This document shows positions 49,779 to 59,975 of a stretch of 64,000 nucleotides of DNA, one piece after another (the first letter of the stretch is position 1; each line of letters starts with the position of its first letter). The position numbers and the translations under genes were made by a program. Below the pieces are notes generated by a model. The model had not been told where the DNA came from, did not search any database, and saw only the letters and a list, made by a program, of their open reading frames with translations. The DNA is from Alphaproteobacteria bacterium (GTDB lineage: Bacteria > Pseudomonadota > Alphaproteobacteria > Micropepsales > Micropepsaceae). The DNA lies in contig JAGWJY010000001.1 of the NCBI GenBank assembly GCA_028865545.1, positions 62,001 to 126,000 of the forward strand, written 5' to 3'.

Positions 49779-50101
49779 CCCCGGATCTCCTTCATGCGTG
49801 CCCACGCGATCTCCAACTCACGCACCGGCGTTTTCTCCGTTTTCTTGACGAACGTTCTCAGTACGACCACCCGTTGGCCACTCGCCGTCACATAAATCGA
49901 CCGCGCGATTCCATCGCGCCCCTTCAACCGCAACTCCCAAAGCTTGCCGGACAGATGCTTCGCATAGGGCTCGCGCATCGCCGTCAGACCATGATCGCGG
50001 AACAAATCTGTCAGCCGGGCAAAATGCGCTCTCATATCCAACGGCAAGGCCGCAACTTCGGTCTCCGCCACGCTGTTCACAAAGACGACCGTCCAACTCA
50101 T
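49775..50101 (-). CDS. HigB/Gp49-like toxin of the RelE superfamily
   Basis: A 108-residue protein: SWTVVFVNSVAETEVAALP, then LFRDHGLTAMREPYAKHLSGKLWELRLKGRDGIARSIYVTASGQRVVVLRTFVKKTEKTP. This is the DUF891/phage-derived Gp49-like pattern (KLWELR...R..Y.......LL..F.KK...TP). Members cut ribosome-bound mRNA. A perfect inverted repeat 8 bases upstream is a likely autorepression site. Confidence 0.88.
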   Translation of the reverse strand: MSWTVVFVNSVAETEVAALPLDMRAHFARLTDLFRDHGLTAMREPYAKHLSGKLWELRLKGRDGIARSIYVTASGQRVVVLRTFVKKTEKTPVRELEIAWARMKEIRG

Positions 50102-50109
50102 TTTTGATA

Positions 50110-50127
50110 TATCTCAGAAATGAGATA
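50110..50127 (-). promoter_or_regulatory. Operator candidate of the HigBA-type pair
   Basis: TATCTCA-GAAA-TGAGATA is a perfect 7-bp inverted repeat just upstream of the toxin start (50101), the place where toxin-antitoxin complexes usually bind. Confidence 0.6.
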
Positions 50128-50235
50128 ATTGCAAGTTCAATGATATGTGCCTGGGTTGCCGGGTGTCGTTGAGGCGTTTGGTCGCCAGCGCGTGAAGAGA
50201 ATGCGCCTGAGTTTCCGTGGCTCTCGAACGTCTGG

Positions 50236-50300
50236 TGCGCTCGCCCCCCACCCGGCGATGCTTCGCATCACCGACCTCCCCACATGGGGGAGGTGAAATA
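50236..50300. repeat. Palindromic mosaic repeat after uvrB
   Basis: Contains GATGC-TTC-GCATC and CCTCCCC-ACAT-GGGGGAGG hairpins in series in the 203-bp gap between uvrB and the toxin. Similar hairpins recur at 62803-62902. Confidence 0.55.
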
Positions 50301-50304
50301 GAAG

Positions 50305-52629
<2,325 letters not shown>

Positions 52630-52678
52630 GGGGCTAATATAGTGTGTGTTCGCGGTTTGTGCAGCCCATGAGGTCCTC

Positions 52679-53041
52679 ATGATCGAAGCCTCCTGCCATT
52701 GCGGCGCGGTCCGGCTCGAAATCGAGACGGCGCCCGAGACCGTGACGTCGTGCAACTGCTCGATCTGCCGGCGCACCGGCGTGCTGTGCGCCTATTATTC
52801 GCCGAAGAATGTGCACCTGGTTCCGGCCGAAGGCGCGACGGACATCTATATGTGGGGCGACAAATCCATCGAGTTCCATCGTTGCAAGATCTGCGGCTGC
52901 GCCACCCATTGGGCCCCCGTCGACAAGACGCTCGACCGCATGGGCGTGAATGCGCGGCTGATGGCGCCGGAGGTCCTCGCCGCCGCGCGGGTGCGCCGTT
53001 TCGACGGCGCGGACACCTGGAAATATCTCGACGAAGCGTGA
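52679..53041 (+). CDS. GFA-family protein (copy 1)
   Basis: A 120-residue CENP-V/GFA fold protein from ATG 52679 ([16 protein letters not shown]). Zinc-type Cys are in [16 protein letters not shown] and CKICGC. The family includes glutathione-dependent formaldehyde-activating enzyme and S-type lyases, but most members have unknown substrates. It is divergent from uvrB (49 bp between starts). A second, clearly related copy lies at 55148 on the other side of the blaI/blaR1-like genes. Confidence 0.88.
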   Translation: MIEASCHCGAVRLEIETAPETVTSCNCSICRRTGVLCAYYSPKNVHLVPAEGATDIYMWGDKSIEFHRCKICGCATHWAPVDKTLDRMGVNARLMAPEVLAAARVRRFDGADTWKYLDEA

Positions 53042-53085
53042 TCGCCCCGCCAGGACGAGAAATCCGTCATCACACAAACGTGCGA

Positions 53086-53123
53086 TTGACAGTTTCAAGG
53101 ACTCATGCCAATTTTTTGGCATG
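53086..53123 (+). promoter_or_regulatory. Promoter/operator of the BlaI-like gene, overlapping its start codon
   Basis: TTGACA (53086-53091) is a perfect -35 box. The 20-bp palindrome with arms CATGCCAA (53104-53111) and TTGGCATG (53116-53123) overlaps the expected -10 and the ATG at 53121. No Shine-Dalgarno sequence is present, so the transcript may be leaderless and repressed by its own product. Confidence 0.5.
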
Positions 53124-53543
53124 GTCAGGCACAAGCTCACGAAACGCACGCGCAAGGCCGAGGCTTCCAAGGACGGCCACAGCCGCCGCGAACGCGAGAT
53201 CATGGAAGCGCTCTACACGCTGGGCAAAGCCACCGCCGCGCAGATTCTCGAACAGATTCCCAACCCGCCCACCTACACCGCCATCCGCACCCATCTCACC
53301 ATCTTGGAGAAAAAGGGCCATGTGCGGCACGCCAGCGACGGCACGCGCTACATCTACGAGCCGCTGGTGGCGCGCGAGCAGATGGGGCGGCGCGCCATCG
53401 ACACGGTGCTGAAGACCTTCTTCGACAATTCCGTCGAGCAGGTGGTGGCGGCGCTGCTCACCAGCGAAGAAACCAATGTGTCGCGCGAAGAGCTGGAGCG
53501 CCTGGCGCGGCTGATCGAACAAGCCAAAGAGGAAGGACGATGA
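53121..53543 (+). CDS. BlaI/MecI/CopY-family transcriptional repressor
   Basis: A 140-residue winged-helix repressor. RREREIMEALYTLGKATAAQILEQIPNPPTYTAIRTHLTILEKKGHVRHASDGTRYIYEP is the DNA-binding domain; the rest is a dimerisation helix pair. It is followed, with a four-base overlap (ATGA), by an M56 peptidase gene, the BlaI-BlaR1 arrangement. The ATG has no ribosome-binding site. No beta-lactamase gene is nearby, so the regulated target is unknown. Confidence 0.9.
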   Translation: MVRHKLTKRTRKAEASKDGHSRREREIMEALYTLGKATAAQILEQIPNPPTYTAIRTHLTILEKKGHVRHASDGTRYIYEPLVAREQMGRRAIDTVLKTFFDNSVEQVVAALLTSEETNVSREELERLARLIEQAKEEGR

Positions 53544-55090
53544 GCTCGCTGATCGCTTTGCGCGCGCTGCTGTTCGGCGGCGAATGTTTCCTCGGCGCGG
53601 CGCTGATCCTGGCGTTGGCCTGGCTGGCGACGGAAAATTTCCGCGGGACCGCGAGCCAACGCCATCTGGTGTGGCTGGCGGCGTTCGGCGCCGTACTGGT
53701 GCTGCCGCTGCTGGCCGCGATCCTGCCGTCGCAGATCGTCATCGTGCATCCCGTGCCGCCGCCGGTGCAGAGCATCGCCGCACTGCCCGTCGTCGCGGCC
53801 TCCGCAGCGCCGGCGGCGCCGATGATCGGTCACGGCACGCTGGCCATGCTGGTCTTCGCGGTCTGGTTCGCCGGCGTCTGCTGGATCGCCTGCCGGGGCG
53901 CGATCGGCCTCCTCGGTCTTCGCGCGTTGCACCGCCGCAGCGTGCCGTATTTCCTGGAAGGCGTCGACGCGTCGAAGCTCGCCATTGCCGGGCGGAACTG
54001 GAAGCTGCGCCTCTCCACCGCGCCGGGCGGCGCCGGACCCATCACCTGGGGATTTTTCAGACCCGTCGTCCTGCTTCCGAAAGTGGCCGTGCTGTGGCCG
54101 TGCGAACGGCTGGAAGCGGTGCTGCTGCATGAAGTGGCGCATGTGCGCCGCTATGACAGCCTGACCCAGGCGCTGTCGCTTCTGGCCTGCGCGCTCTACT
54201 GGCCCAATCCGCTGGTCTGGCTGGCGGCGCGCGCCCTGCGCCGCGAGGCCGAGATCGCCGCCGACGACGCGGTGATCCGGTCGGGCGTCAAGGCTTCGTC
54301 TTACGCCGAAGAGCTGCTGCGGCTGGCCGCCGAATTCCGTCCGCAGCGGACGTCGCTTTCCGACATGCAGCTTTCCATGGCCGGACGCTCGGCCCTGGAG
54401 GCGCGCGTGAAATCCATTTTGGCTCCAACCCAGTCGAGAGCAGGAGTGACTGTGATGAACGCCTTGAAGATCGCCGGCCTTGGTCTGTTGGCCACCTCCG
54501 TTCTGGCGCTGGCACGTCCGTCCTTTGCCGACGAACAGCAGACGCCGTCGCCCGCGCCGTCGGTCGTTCCCGCGCCAGCGGTGCAGGACGACGACATGGC
54601 GGCGCCGCCTGTGCCGCCGCCGGCTCCCGCCATTCCGCCCGCGCCGGCCATCCCGCCCGCGCCCGCCGCTCCCGCGATACCACCGGCACCGCCCGCCGGA
54701 ACCACGGTGCGGATCATGAAGTTCGAGACGCCGGGTTCGGTGAAGATCATGAAATGGGAAGGCTCAGAAGCGGCGGTCAACAAGGCGGTGGCTCTGGATT
54801 CCGTGAAAATTCAAAAGGCGATCGCCGACGCCAAGATTGCCGAAACCGTGGCGCGCGCCATGCGAGAGGTGACGCCGAAAGTCAACGCGGCCGTGGCGCG
54901 GGCGATGCGCGAGGCCAAGCCCGACATCGAGAAGGCCATCGCCGATGCCAGGATCGCCGAGAACGTGGCGCGGGCCGTGCAACAAGAGCAGCCGGAAATC
55001 GAAAAAGCGATAGCCGAGGCGCGCAAACGAGCCGACGCTGCGGCGCGGCGCGATCAGGTCGAACCGCCGCCGTCGCAAGATAATCAGTAA
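53540..55090 (+). CDS. BlaR1-like M56 metallopeptidase with C-terminal helical repeats
   Basis: A 516-residue membrane protein. Membrane segments lie near 12-30, 43-62, 97-118 and 300-320. The zinc peptidase motif is LLHEVAHVRRYDSL (HExxH, about 196-200) with the distant Glu in REAEIAADDAV (about 236). Instead of a penicillin-binding domain it has a Pro/Ala repeat (PPAPAIPPAPAIPPAP, about 355-385) and then helical repeats of the type EKAIADARIAENVARAV to the end. It would be expected to cleave the BlaI partner on a signal; the periplasmic domain differs from classical BlaR1. Confidence 0.85.
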   Translation: MSSLIALRALLFGGECFLGAALILALAWLATENFRGTASQRHLVWLAAFGAVLVLPLLAAILPSQIVIVHPVPPPVQSIAALPVVAASAAPAAPMIGHGTLAMLVFAVWFAGVCWIACRGAIGLLGLRALHRRSVPYFLEGVDASKLAIAGRNWKLRLSTAPGGAGPITWGFFRPVVLLPKVAVLWPCERLEAVLLHEVAHVRRYDSLTQALSLLACALYWPNPLVWLAARALRREAEIAADDAVIRSGVKASSYAEELLRLAAEFRPQRTSLSDMQLSMAGRSALEARVKSILAPTQSRAGVTVMNALKIAGLGLLATSVLALARPSFADEQQTPSPAPSVVPAPAVQDDDMAAPPVPPPAPAIPPAPAIPPAPAAPAIPPAPPAGTTVRIMKFETPGSVKIMKWEGSEAAVNKAVALDSVKIQKAIADAKIAETVARAMREVTPKVNAAVARAMREAKPDIEKAIADARIAENVARAVQQEQPEIEKAIAEARKRADAAARRDQVEPPPSQDNQ

Positions 55091-55147
55091 TGCCGGCCCG
55101 TCCTATTTCTTCTATGCTGCGGGCCGCCATCCCCTAAGCCTGTCCCG

Positions 55148-55495
55148 ATGATCGAAGCCTCCTGCCATTGCGGCGCCGTGAAGATCGAAGTCGCCCACGC
55201 ACCGGATACGGTGACGGACTGCAACTGCTCGATCTGCCGGCGCTATGGCGTGCTCTGGGGCTATTATTCGCCGAAGGACGTGCGAGCCACCGGCGAAACC
55301 GACATCTATATGTGGGGCAACAGGTCGATCGAGTTCCATCGCTGCAAGACCTGCGGCTGCGTCACGCATGAGGCTCCCGTCGACAAGACGCGCGACCGCA
55401 TGGGCGTCAATGCGCGGCTGTTGCCGCCGGAGATTCTGGCCCCGGCCCGCGTCCGCCATCTCGACGGCGCGGTTACCGAGGCCTATCTCGATTGA
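55148..55495 (+). CDS. GFA-family protein (copy 2)
   Basis: A 115-residue protein closely matching copy 1: same [11 protein letters not shown] start, [31 protein letters not shown] and RMGVNARLL segments. All Cys positions are kept. The most visible differences are the THEAPVDKTRDRMG segment and the ending. The two copies flank the repressor-peptidase pair in the same orientation, so they are tandem duplicates split by an insertion, or the pair was duplicated around it. Confidence 0.88.
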   Translation: MIEASCHCGAVKIEVAHAPDTVTDCNCSICRRYGVLWGYYSPKDVRATGETDIYMWGNRSIEFHRCKTCGCVTHEAPVDKTRDRMGVNARLLPPEILAPARVRHLDGAVTEAYLD

Positions 55496-55499
55496 CGGC

Positions 55500-56222
55500 T
55501 CACGCCGCCGCCTTTGCCGCGATCTGCGGATAGTATTGCTGCATCATCCGTCCCGTATAAGAGAGCAGGTTGGGATAAAGGCAGGCCGCATCGCGCAGTG
55601 GGCCGTTGAAGAATGGCGTCAGCACCGAAACCGCAAAAGCAAAGGCTGTGGCGTCGGTGCCGCAAGGCGTGTCGCCCATCAGATAAGGCTTGTCGCCCAT
55701 CTGCACCGCCAGCGAGGCGATGGAGCGCGCGCCAAGATCGGCGATTTCCGCCGGCGCATGACGGCCGAGGCCCTGGGCATGCAGCGTCGCCTTCACCCGC
55801 TCGCGGGTTTCGCGGCGCACGGTCTCGCGCATGCCTTCCGGCATCCGGTCGAAGAAGGTGGAGGGACCCTTGGTGAAATTCGCGTCGTCGAGCCAGCGCT
55901 CCTGAACCATCGCCCAATAGAGATGGTCCTCCAGCATGCGCTCAATGCACCAGGCGCGGGCGCGCTGCTCCTGCGTCAGGCCGGCGTCGAGGTCGGCGCC
56001 GTATTTTTTCTCGATGTGGTCGCGGATGAAGGTGGAATCGCCGATGCGCAGGCCATCATCCTCAATCCACGGAATCTTGCCCTTGGGGCCGTTCTGCGGG
56101 ATGCCGCCCTCGCCATAGGTGTAGGGCAGGCCGGACATTTTCAGTTGCAGATCTGTCTTGATGGCGAAGGGGCTGGCGGCGGGAAGGTCAAAGGCGGGGC
56201 CGAAGCCGAAAAGCGTGATCAT
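55500..56222 (-). CDS. Glutathione S-transferase-like protein (metaxin-type)
   Basis: A 240-residue GST fold protein. The thioredoxin domain contains GPKGKIPWIEDDGLRIGDSTFIRDHIEKKYG (S-x-T in place of the ES motif). The helical domain has WCIERMLEDHLYWAMVQERWLDD and MGDKPYLMGDTPCGTDATAFAF, typical of the metaxin/failed-axon-connections subgroup. Divergent from a YafY-type regulator with CTGACA repeats between, which suggests it is that regulator's target. Confidence 0.85.
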   Translation of the reverse strand: MITLFGFGPAFDLPAASPFAIKTDLQLKMSGLPYTYGEGGIPQNGPKGKIPWIEDDGLRIGDSTFIRDHIEKKYGADLDAGLTQEQRARAWCIERMLEDHLYWAMVQERWLDDANFTKGPSTFFDRMPEGMRETVRRETRERVKATLHAQGLGRHAPAEIADLGARSIASLAVQMGDKPYLMGDTPCGTDATAFAFAVSVLTPFFNGPLRDAACLYPNLLSYTGRMMQQYYPQIAAKAAA

Positions 56223-56253
56223 GGCGGTGTCTCCTTGGTTCGGCTCTGGTCAT

Positions 56254-56283
56254 ACTGACATCCTGCTGACAACATGCTGTCAG
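56254..56283. promoter_or_regulatory. CTGACA repeats between the GST and WYL-regulator genes
   Basis: CTGACA (56255-56260) and again at 56266-56271, the latter forming a 6-bp inverted repeat with TGTCAG (56278-56283). Located between divergent starts, a natural site for the WYL regulator. Confidence 0.45.
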
Positions 56284-56306
56284 GAGTGATTTGCGACGGT
56301 GCCGTC

Positions 56307-57026
56307 ATGAGACGCGCGGACAGATTGTTTCGCATCATCCAGGTGCTGCGGCGGAAGAAACGGCCGATCACCGCGAACGACATCGCCGAGGAGCTGGAGA
56401 CCTCGGTGCGCACCATCTATCGGGACATCGCCCAGCTGATGGCCGACCGCGTGCCGATCCGCGGCGAGGCCGGCATCGGTTATGTGCTCGACGAAGGCTT
56501 CGACATGCCGCCCTTGATGCTGACGCCCGACGAGGTGGAGGCGGCGATGCTCGGCGCCCAATGGGTGGCGGGCCGCGGCGACTCGGCGCTGGCGCGCGCC
56601 GCCAACGATCTGCTGGCCAAGATCGGCCAGGTGATCCCGGAGCATCTGCGTCCGCTGCTGGTTGAGCCGGTGATGAGCGCGCCGCCGAAATGGAATGCGC
56701 CCGCCGACACTATCGACATGCCCGGTCTGCGCACCGCCATCCGCACCCAGGGCAAGATCGGACTCTTCTATCGCGACGAAAACGGCGCCGAGACGCAGCG
56801 TGTGATCTGGCCGATCGCCGTGGCCTATTTCGATGCGGTGCGGGTCATTGTGGCGTGGTGCGAGCTGCGCCAGGGCTTCCGTCATTTCCGCACCGACCGC
56901 ATCGCCAGATACGAATTCCTCGAAGCGCGCTATCCCACGGCGCGGGCCCGGCTGAAGGCGCAGTGGCGCAAAGAGATGATGGCGACGATGGGACGGCGGA
57001 GCAGCGCACACGCGGCGGCAAAATAA
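56307..57026 (+). CDS. YafY-family HTH/WYL transcriptional regulator
   Basis: A 239-residue regulator from ATG 56307 (MRRADRLFRIIQVLRR). The N-terminal HTH is KRPITANDIAEELETSVRTIYRDIAQL (DeoR-like) and the WYL domain covers about 130-225 (FYRDENGAETQRVIWPIAVAYF). WYL domains sense nucleic-acid-like or small-molecule ligands. It is divergent from the GST gene. Confidence 0.88.
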   Translation: MRRADRLFRIIQVLRRKKRPITANDIAEELETSVRTIYRDIAQLMADRVPIRGEAGIGYVLDEGFDMPPLMLTPDEVEAAMLGAQWVAGRGDSALARAANDLLAKIGQVIPEHLRPLLVEPVMSAPPKWNAPADTIDMPGLRTAIRTQGKIGLFYRDENGAETQRVIWPIAVAYFDAVRVIVAWCELRQGFRHFRTDRIARYEFLEARYPTARARLKAQWRKEMMATMGRRSSAHAAAK

Positions 57027-57189
57027 CGCCGGCGTGTTATCCTTGCGTCACAAATTCCCCGCCGCAAGGTGTGTTGCGCGCGAACGTGCCGTTCTTCTGC
57101 GCGGACTGCACAATAATGCAGCACCATCCGAAATTGTGCGCTTAGCCGTTTTGTGGTCTCCTGCAAAAATAAGAGTGGGGGTGTTGGGC

Positions 57190-58335
57190 ATGCGCACGAT
57201 AGACGTCAGCCATGACGGCTTGGGCAAATTTCGCCGCATCGTCGGCTACGGCATCGTCGAGCAAAAAGCCGCCGTTCAAAAGCAACTCTGGGAAAAGCAA
57301 TGGCAACGGCGCCAGGCGCTGGAGCGGCACCACTTCGTCGGGCCCAATGCCACCACGCTGCAGGCGCTGAAAAGACTCCAGGCCGACGAGCAGAGCGAAG
57401 ACGCCGGGCGCGAGCTGCTTTCCCTCACCACCATCCTGCTGAACGCGGTGCGGCCGCAGCCGGTGGCGGAATGGAAACCACTGTCCGAGCGCGCCGAATT
57501 TCCCGATCCGCCGCCGGCCGAACCGAAGCCGCTGCAGCTGATGCGCGAGCCGCGCAAAGCCGATTTCATGCCGGGCCCGCCGCGCAATCTGGTGGCGCTG
57601 CTGCAGGTCGGCCGCCGCCGGCGACAGAGGGACGCGGCCCTTGCCGCGTTCAAGGCGGCGCATGACGAATGGGATTACGCCGTGCGCTGGAAGACGCAGG
57701 AGCACGACACGGCGGCGAAGAAATACCGCGCCGCGCTGGCCGACTGGGATGCGCGCAAATCCGCGTTTAACGCCGCGCAGGCCGCCGCCGCGGCACGGCT
57801 CGAGGCGTTGCAGCAGCGTTATGCGCAGAAGGATCCCGACGCCGTCGTCGCCAACGCCAATCTGGTGCTGCTGGCGGCCGACCGGCCGGACGGTTTTCCA
57901 AAGCATTGGCAGATCGATTTCACCGGCGGCGTGATGACGGTCGACTATGAACTGCCCTCCACCGATCAATTGCCGAGCGTGAAGAAAGTGAAATACGCCG
58001 CGGCGCGCGATGCCTTCGAAGCGGTGGCGCTGGCGGAGCGTGAGCGCGACCAGCTTTACGCCGAGGCGCTGTACCAGAGTGCGCTGGCGGTGGTGCATCT
58101 GCTGTTCGCCTCGGACGCGGCAGAGGCGATCAAGGCCGTGTCGTTCAACGGCTGGGTGAATTTCATCGACAAAGCGAACGGCCGACCGGCGCGCGCCTGC
58201 GTGATGTCGGTACAGACGACCAAGGAGGATTTCCGCCGCATCGATCTGGCGAGCGTCGATCCGCAGGCCTGCTTCAAGACGCTGAACGGCGCCGTCAGCG
58301 CCAAGCTGGCGGCGATGACGGCGACCCGCGGCTGA
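57190..58335 (+). CDS. Hypothetical protein resembling the N-terminal half of Mrr-type restriction proteins
   Basis: A 381-residue cytosolic protein from ATG 57190 (MRTIDVSHDGLGKFRRIVG). An N-terminal coiled-coil/basic region (KAAVQKQLWEKQWQRRQALERHH) is followed by a charged helical part and a conserved-looking C-terminal section: PEHWQIDF-like FPKHWQIDFTGGVMTVDYELP, VKKVKYAAARDAFE, SFNGWVNFIDKANGRPARACVMSVQTTKEDFRRIDLASVDPQACFKTL. From memory this resembles the region before the Mrr nuclease domain in actinobacterial restriction endonucleases, but the protein ends without any nuclease domain. Function uncertain. Confidence 0.5.
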   Translation: MRTIDVSHDGLGKFRRIVGYGIVEQKAAVQKQLWEKQWQRRQALERHHFVGPNATTLQALKRLQADEQSEDAGRELLSLTTILLNAVRPQPVAEWKPLSERAEFPDPPPAEPKPLQLMREPRKADFMPGPPRNLVALLQVGRRRRQRDAALAAFKAAHDEWDYAVRWKTQEHDTAAKKYRAALADWDARKSAFNAAQAAAAARLEALQQRYAQKDPDAVVANANLVLLAADRPDGFPKHWQIDFTGGVMTVDYELPSTDQLPSVKKVKYAAARDAFEAVALAERERDQLYAEALYQSALAVVHLLFASDAAEAIKAVSFNGWVNFIDKANGRPARACVMSVQTTKEDFRRIDLASVDPQACFKTLNGAVSAKLAAMTATRG

Positions 58336-58339
58336 CGCA

Positions 58340-58678
58340 TTATTCGTGCTTAGCCCGGCTGTCGGCCGGCGCTTCGGTGCGTTCAGTTTTGCCGTAGTCG
58401 CGCAACACGGCGGCGACCCGCAGCCGATAATCGGCGAACACTTCGGTGCGGCCCAGCACCTGCGCCGCGCGATGGGCTTCGAGCTTGCGCCATTGCGCCA
58501 CCGCTTCTTCGTCGCGCCAGAACGACAGCGACAGCAATTTCCCCGGCTCGTTCAGGCTTTCGAAGCGTTCGATGGAAATGAAGCCGTCGATGCCGTCGAG
58601 CAGCGGACGCAATTCCTTGGCGATGTCGAGATAGCGCTGACGCTGGTGCAAGCGGCCTTCGAAGATGACTGCAATCAT
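58340..58678 (-). CDS. Antibiotic biosynthesis monooxygenase-fold (ABM) protein
   Basis: A 112-residue small ferredoxin-like protein: MIAVIFEGRLHQRQRYLDIAKELRPLLDGIDGFISIERFES then SFWRDEEAVAQWRKLEAHRAAQVLGR. This is the ABM/YgiN-type pattern, with many metabolic roles. It overlaps the hydrolase gene by four bases and its end is close to the opposite-strand 381-aa gene (4 bp apart). Confidence 0.85.
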   Translation of the reverse strand: MIAVIFEGRLHQRQRYLDIAKELRPLLDGIDGFISIERFESLNEPGKLLSLSFWRDEEAVAQWRKLEAHRAAQVLGRTEVFADYRLRVAAVLRDYGKTERTEAPADSRAKHE

Positions 58679-59592
58679 GCACGTTCTCCTTTGAGAAAAT
58701 CACCGACGGCGGCGAACAACCCTTCGCGGCTGTGTTCCAGATGCATCAGATGGGTCCCTTTGGGGATTTTCGCGTCGCGTTTTTCGGGCGAACGGACACG
58801 GGACAGCAGCCAGGCCGCGTCGCGGTCGTCGGACGTGCTGTCCCATTCGCCGCGCACCACCAGAACGGGGCAGGCGATCTTCTCCGGCCGGTAGGCGAGC
58901 GCGCCCGACCATGCCGCGTAAATGTCGGCTACCGGCCCGCCCGGAACTTTCACCGACACCGGCGTGCGCGACGGCGCGTCCGGATCGCTCGCCAGATAGG
59001 CCGGACCCCAGTGCTCCAATTGCGGCTCGATCAGCACCGGAGAATGCCCGCTCGGCACATCCTTGATGAAGCGCGCGTGCTGCTGGGCCAGGGTCACCAA
59101 TTGCCAGCGCCCGGCGGTGTCGGGCGGCGGCATGTCCTGCCGCTCACGGTGGACCACGGGACCGAACAGGCAGAGCCGCGCCACGCGTTCGGGATGCTGC
59201 GTGGCGTACAGCGCGGCGGCGATGGTGCCCCAGGAATGGGCCACGATCGAAATGTGCCCGTGGCCCGTCACCTCGACCATGTGCGCGACGACGCGCGCGA
59301 TCTGCGTCGCCGCGGCTGGTGCGCGTCCGAGCGGCGCGCCCTCGGCGGCTTCGGACATCTGCGGCCGGCGCTCGGAACCGCCATAGCCCGCAAAGTCGAA
59401 GGCCCAGACATCGAAGCCGCGTGCGGCCAGATCGTCCATCCAGGAACGGCCGGCAAAGCGATAGCCGACGGCGAGCGCCGAGGGGAAAGTCGCACCGTGC
59501 ACATAGAGTGCGGGCGGCCCTTCGGAGGGGCGCCGTCGCACCAGCAGTGCCGGCGCGCCGTGCAGCGTTGTGATCTGGTCCCCGCCGGTCAT
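58675..59592 (-). CDS. Alpha/beta hydrolase
   Basis: A 305-residue hydrolase fold protein. Oxyanion/fold features include FDFAGYGGSERRP, and the nucleophile elbow IVAHSWGTIAAAL (Ser about 121). The catalytic Asp and His are probably in CPVLVVRGEWDSTSDDRDA and GTHLMHLEHSR. The substrate is unknown. Operon with the ABM (4-base overlap) and NIPSNAP genes. Confidence 0.87.
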   Translation of the reverse strand: MTGGDQITTLHGAPALLVRRRPSEGPPALYVHGATFPSALAVGYRFAGRSWMDDLAARGFDVWAFDFAGYGGSERRPQMSEAAEGAPLGRAPAAATQIARVVAHMVEVTGHGHISIVAHSWGTIAAALYATQHPERVARLCLFGPVVHRERQDMPPPDTAGRWQLVTLAQQHARFIKDVPSGHSPVLIEPQLEHWGPAYLASDPDAPSRTPVSVKVPGGPVADIYAAWSGALAYRPEKIACPVLVVRGEWDSTSDDRDAAWLLSRVRSPEKRDAKIPKGTHLMHLEHSREGLFAAVGDFLKGERA

Positions 59593-59593
59593 C

Positions 59594-59902
59594 TCAGCTG
59601 CGCACCGGGCGCAGGAAGGTCCGTTCTTCGCGCAGGATAAGTTTTTCGCGTTCGGCGAAAGTGAAATTCGCCACGCTTTCCGCGTCCGTCCTGAGCCGCG
59701 CGCGATAGGCCTCGTAAGCCGTCAGACTGTCGAAACCGATCATCGCCAGCGCGATGTCGTTGGTGCCTTCGTGCGGCATGAAATAGCCGAGCAACTCGCC
59801 GCCGCATTTGGGGATGATCTTTCCCCAATCCTGGGCGTAACGCTCGAACGCCTGGCGCTTGAACGGATCGATCTGATAGCGGATGCAGCAAACGACGTTC
59901 AT
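59594..59902 (-). CDS. NIPSNAP-family protein
   Basis: A 102-residue dimeric alpha-beta barrel protein: [65 protein letters not shown] is typical for NIPSNAP. ATG 59902 is 9 bases from GGGAG; 59911 is an alternative. It is upstream of the hydrolase, with one base between the genes. Confidence 0.85.
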   Translation of the reverse strand: MNVVCCIRYQIDPFKRQAFERYAQDWGKIIPKCGGELLGYFMPHEGTNDIALAMIGFDSLTAYEAYRARLRTDAESVANFTFAEREKLILREERTFLRPVRS

Positions 59903-59975
59903 TTCTGGCACTCCCGTGACGGCGAAGGGATGTTAGCGCTTGCCATGACGCAAATGCTTCGACTACCATCGAAGT

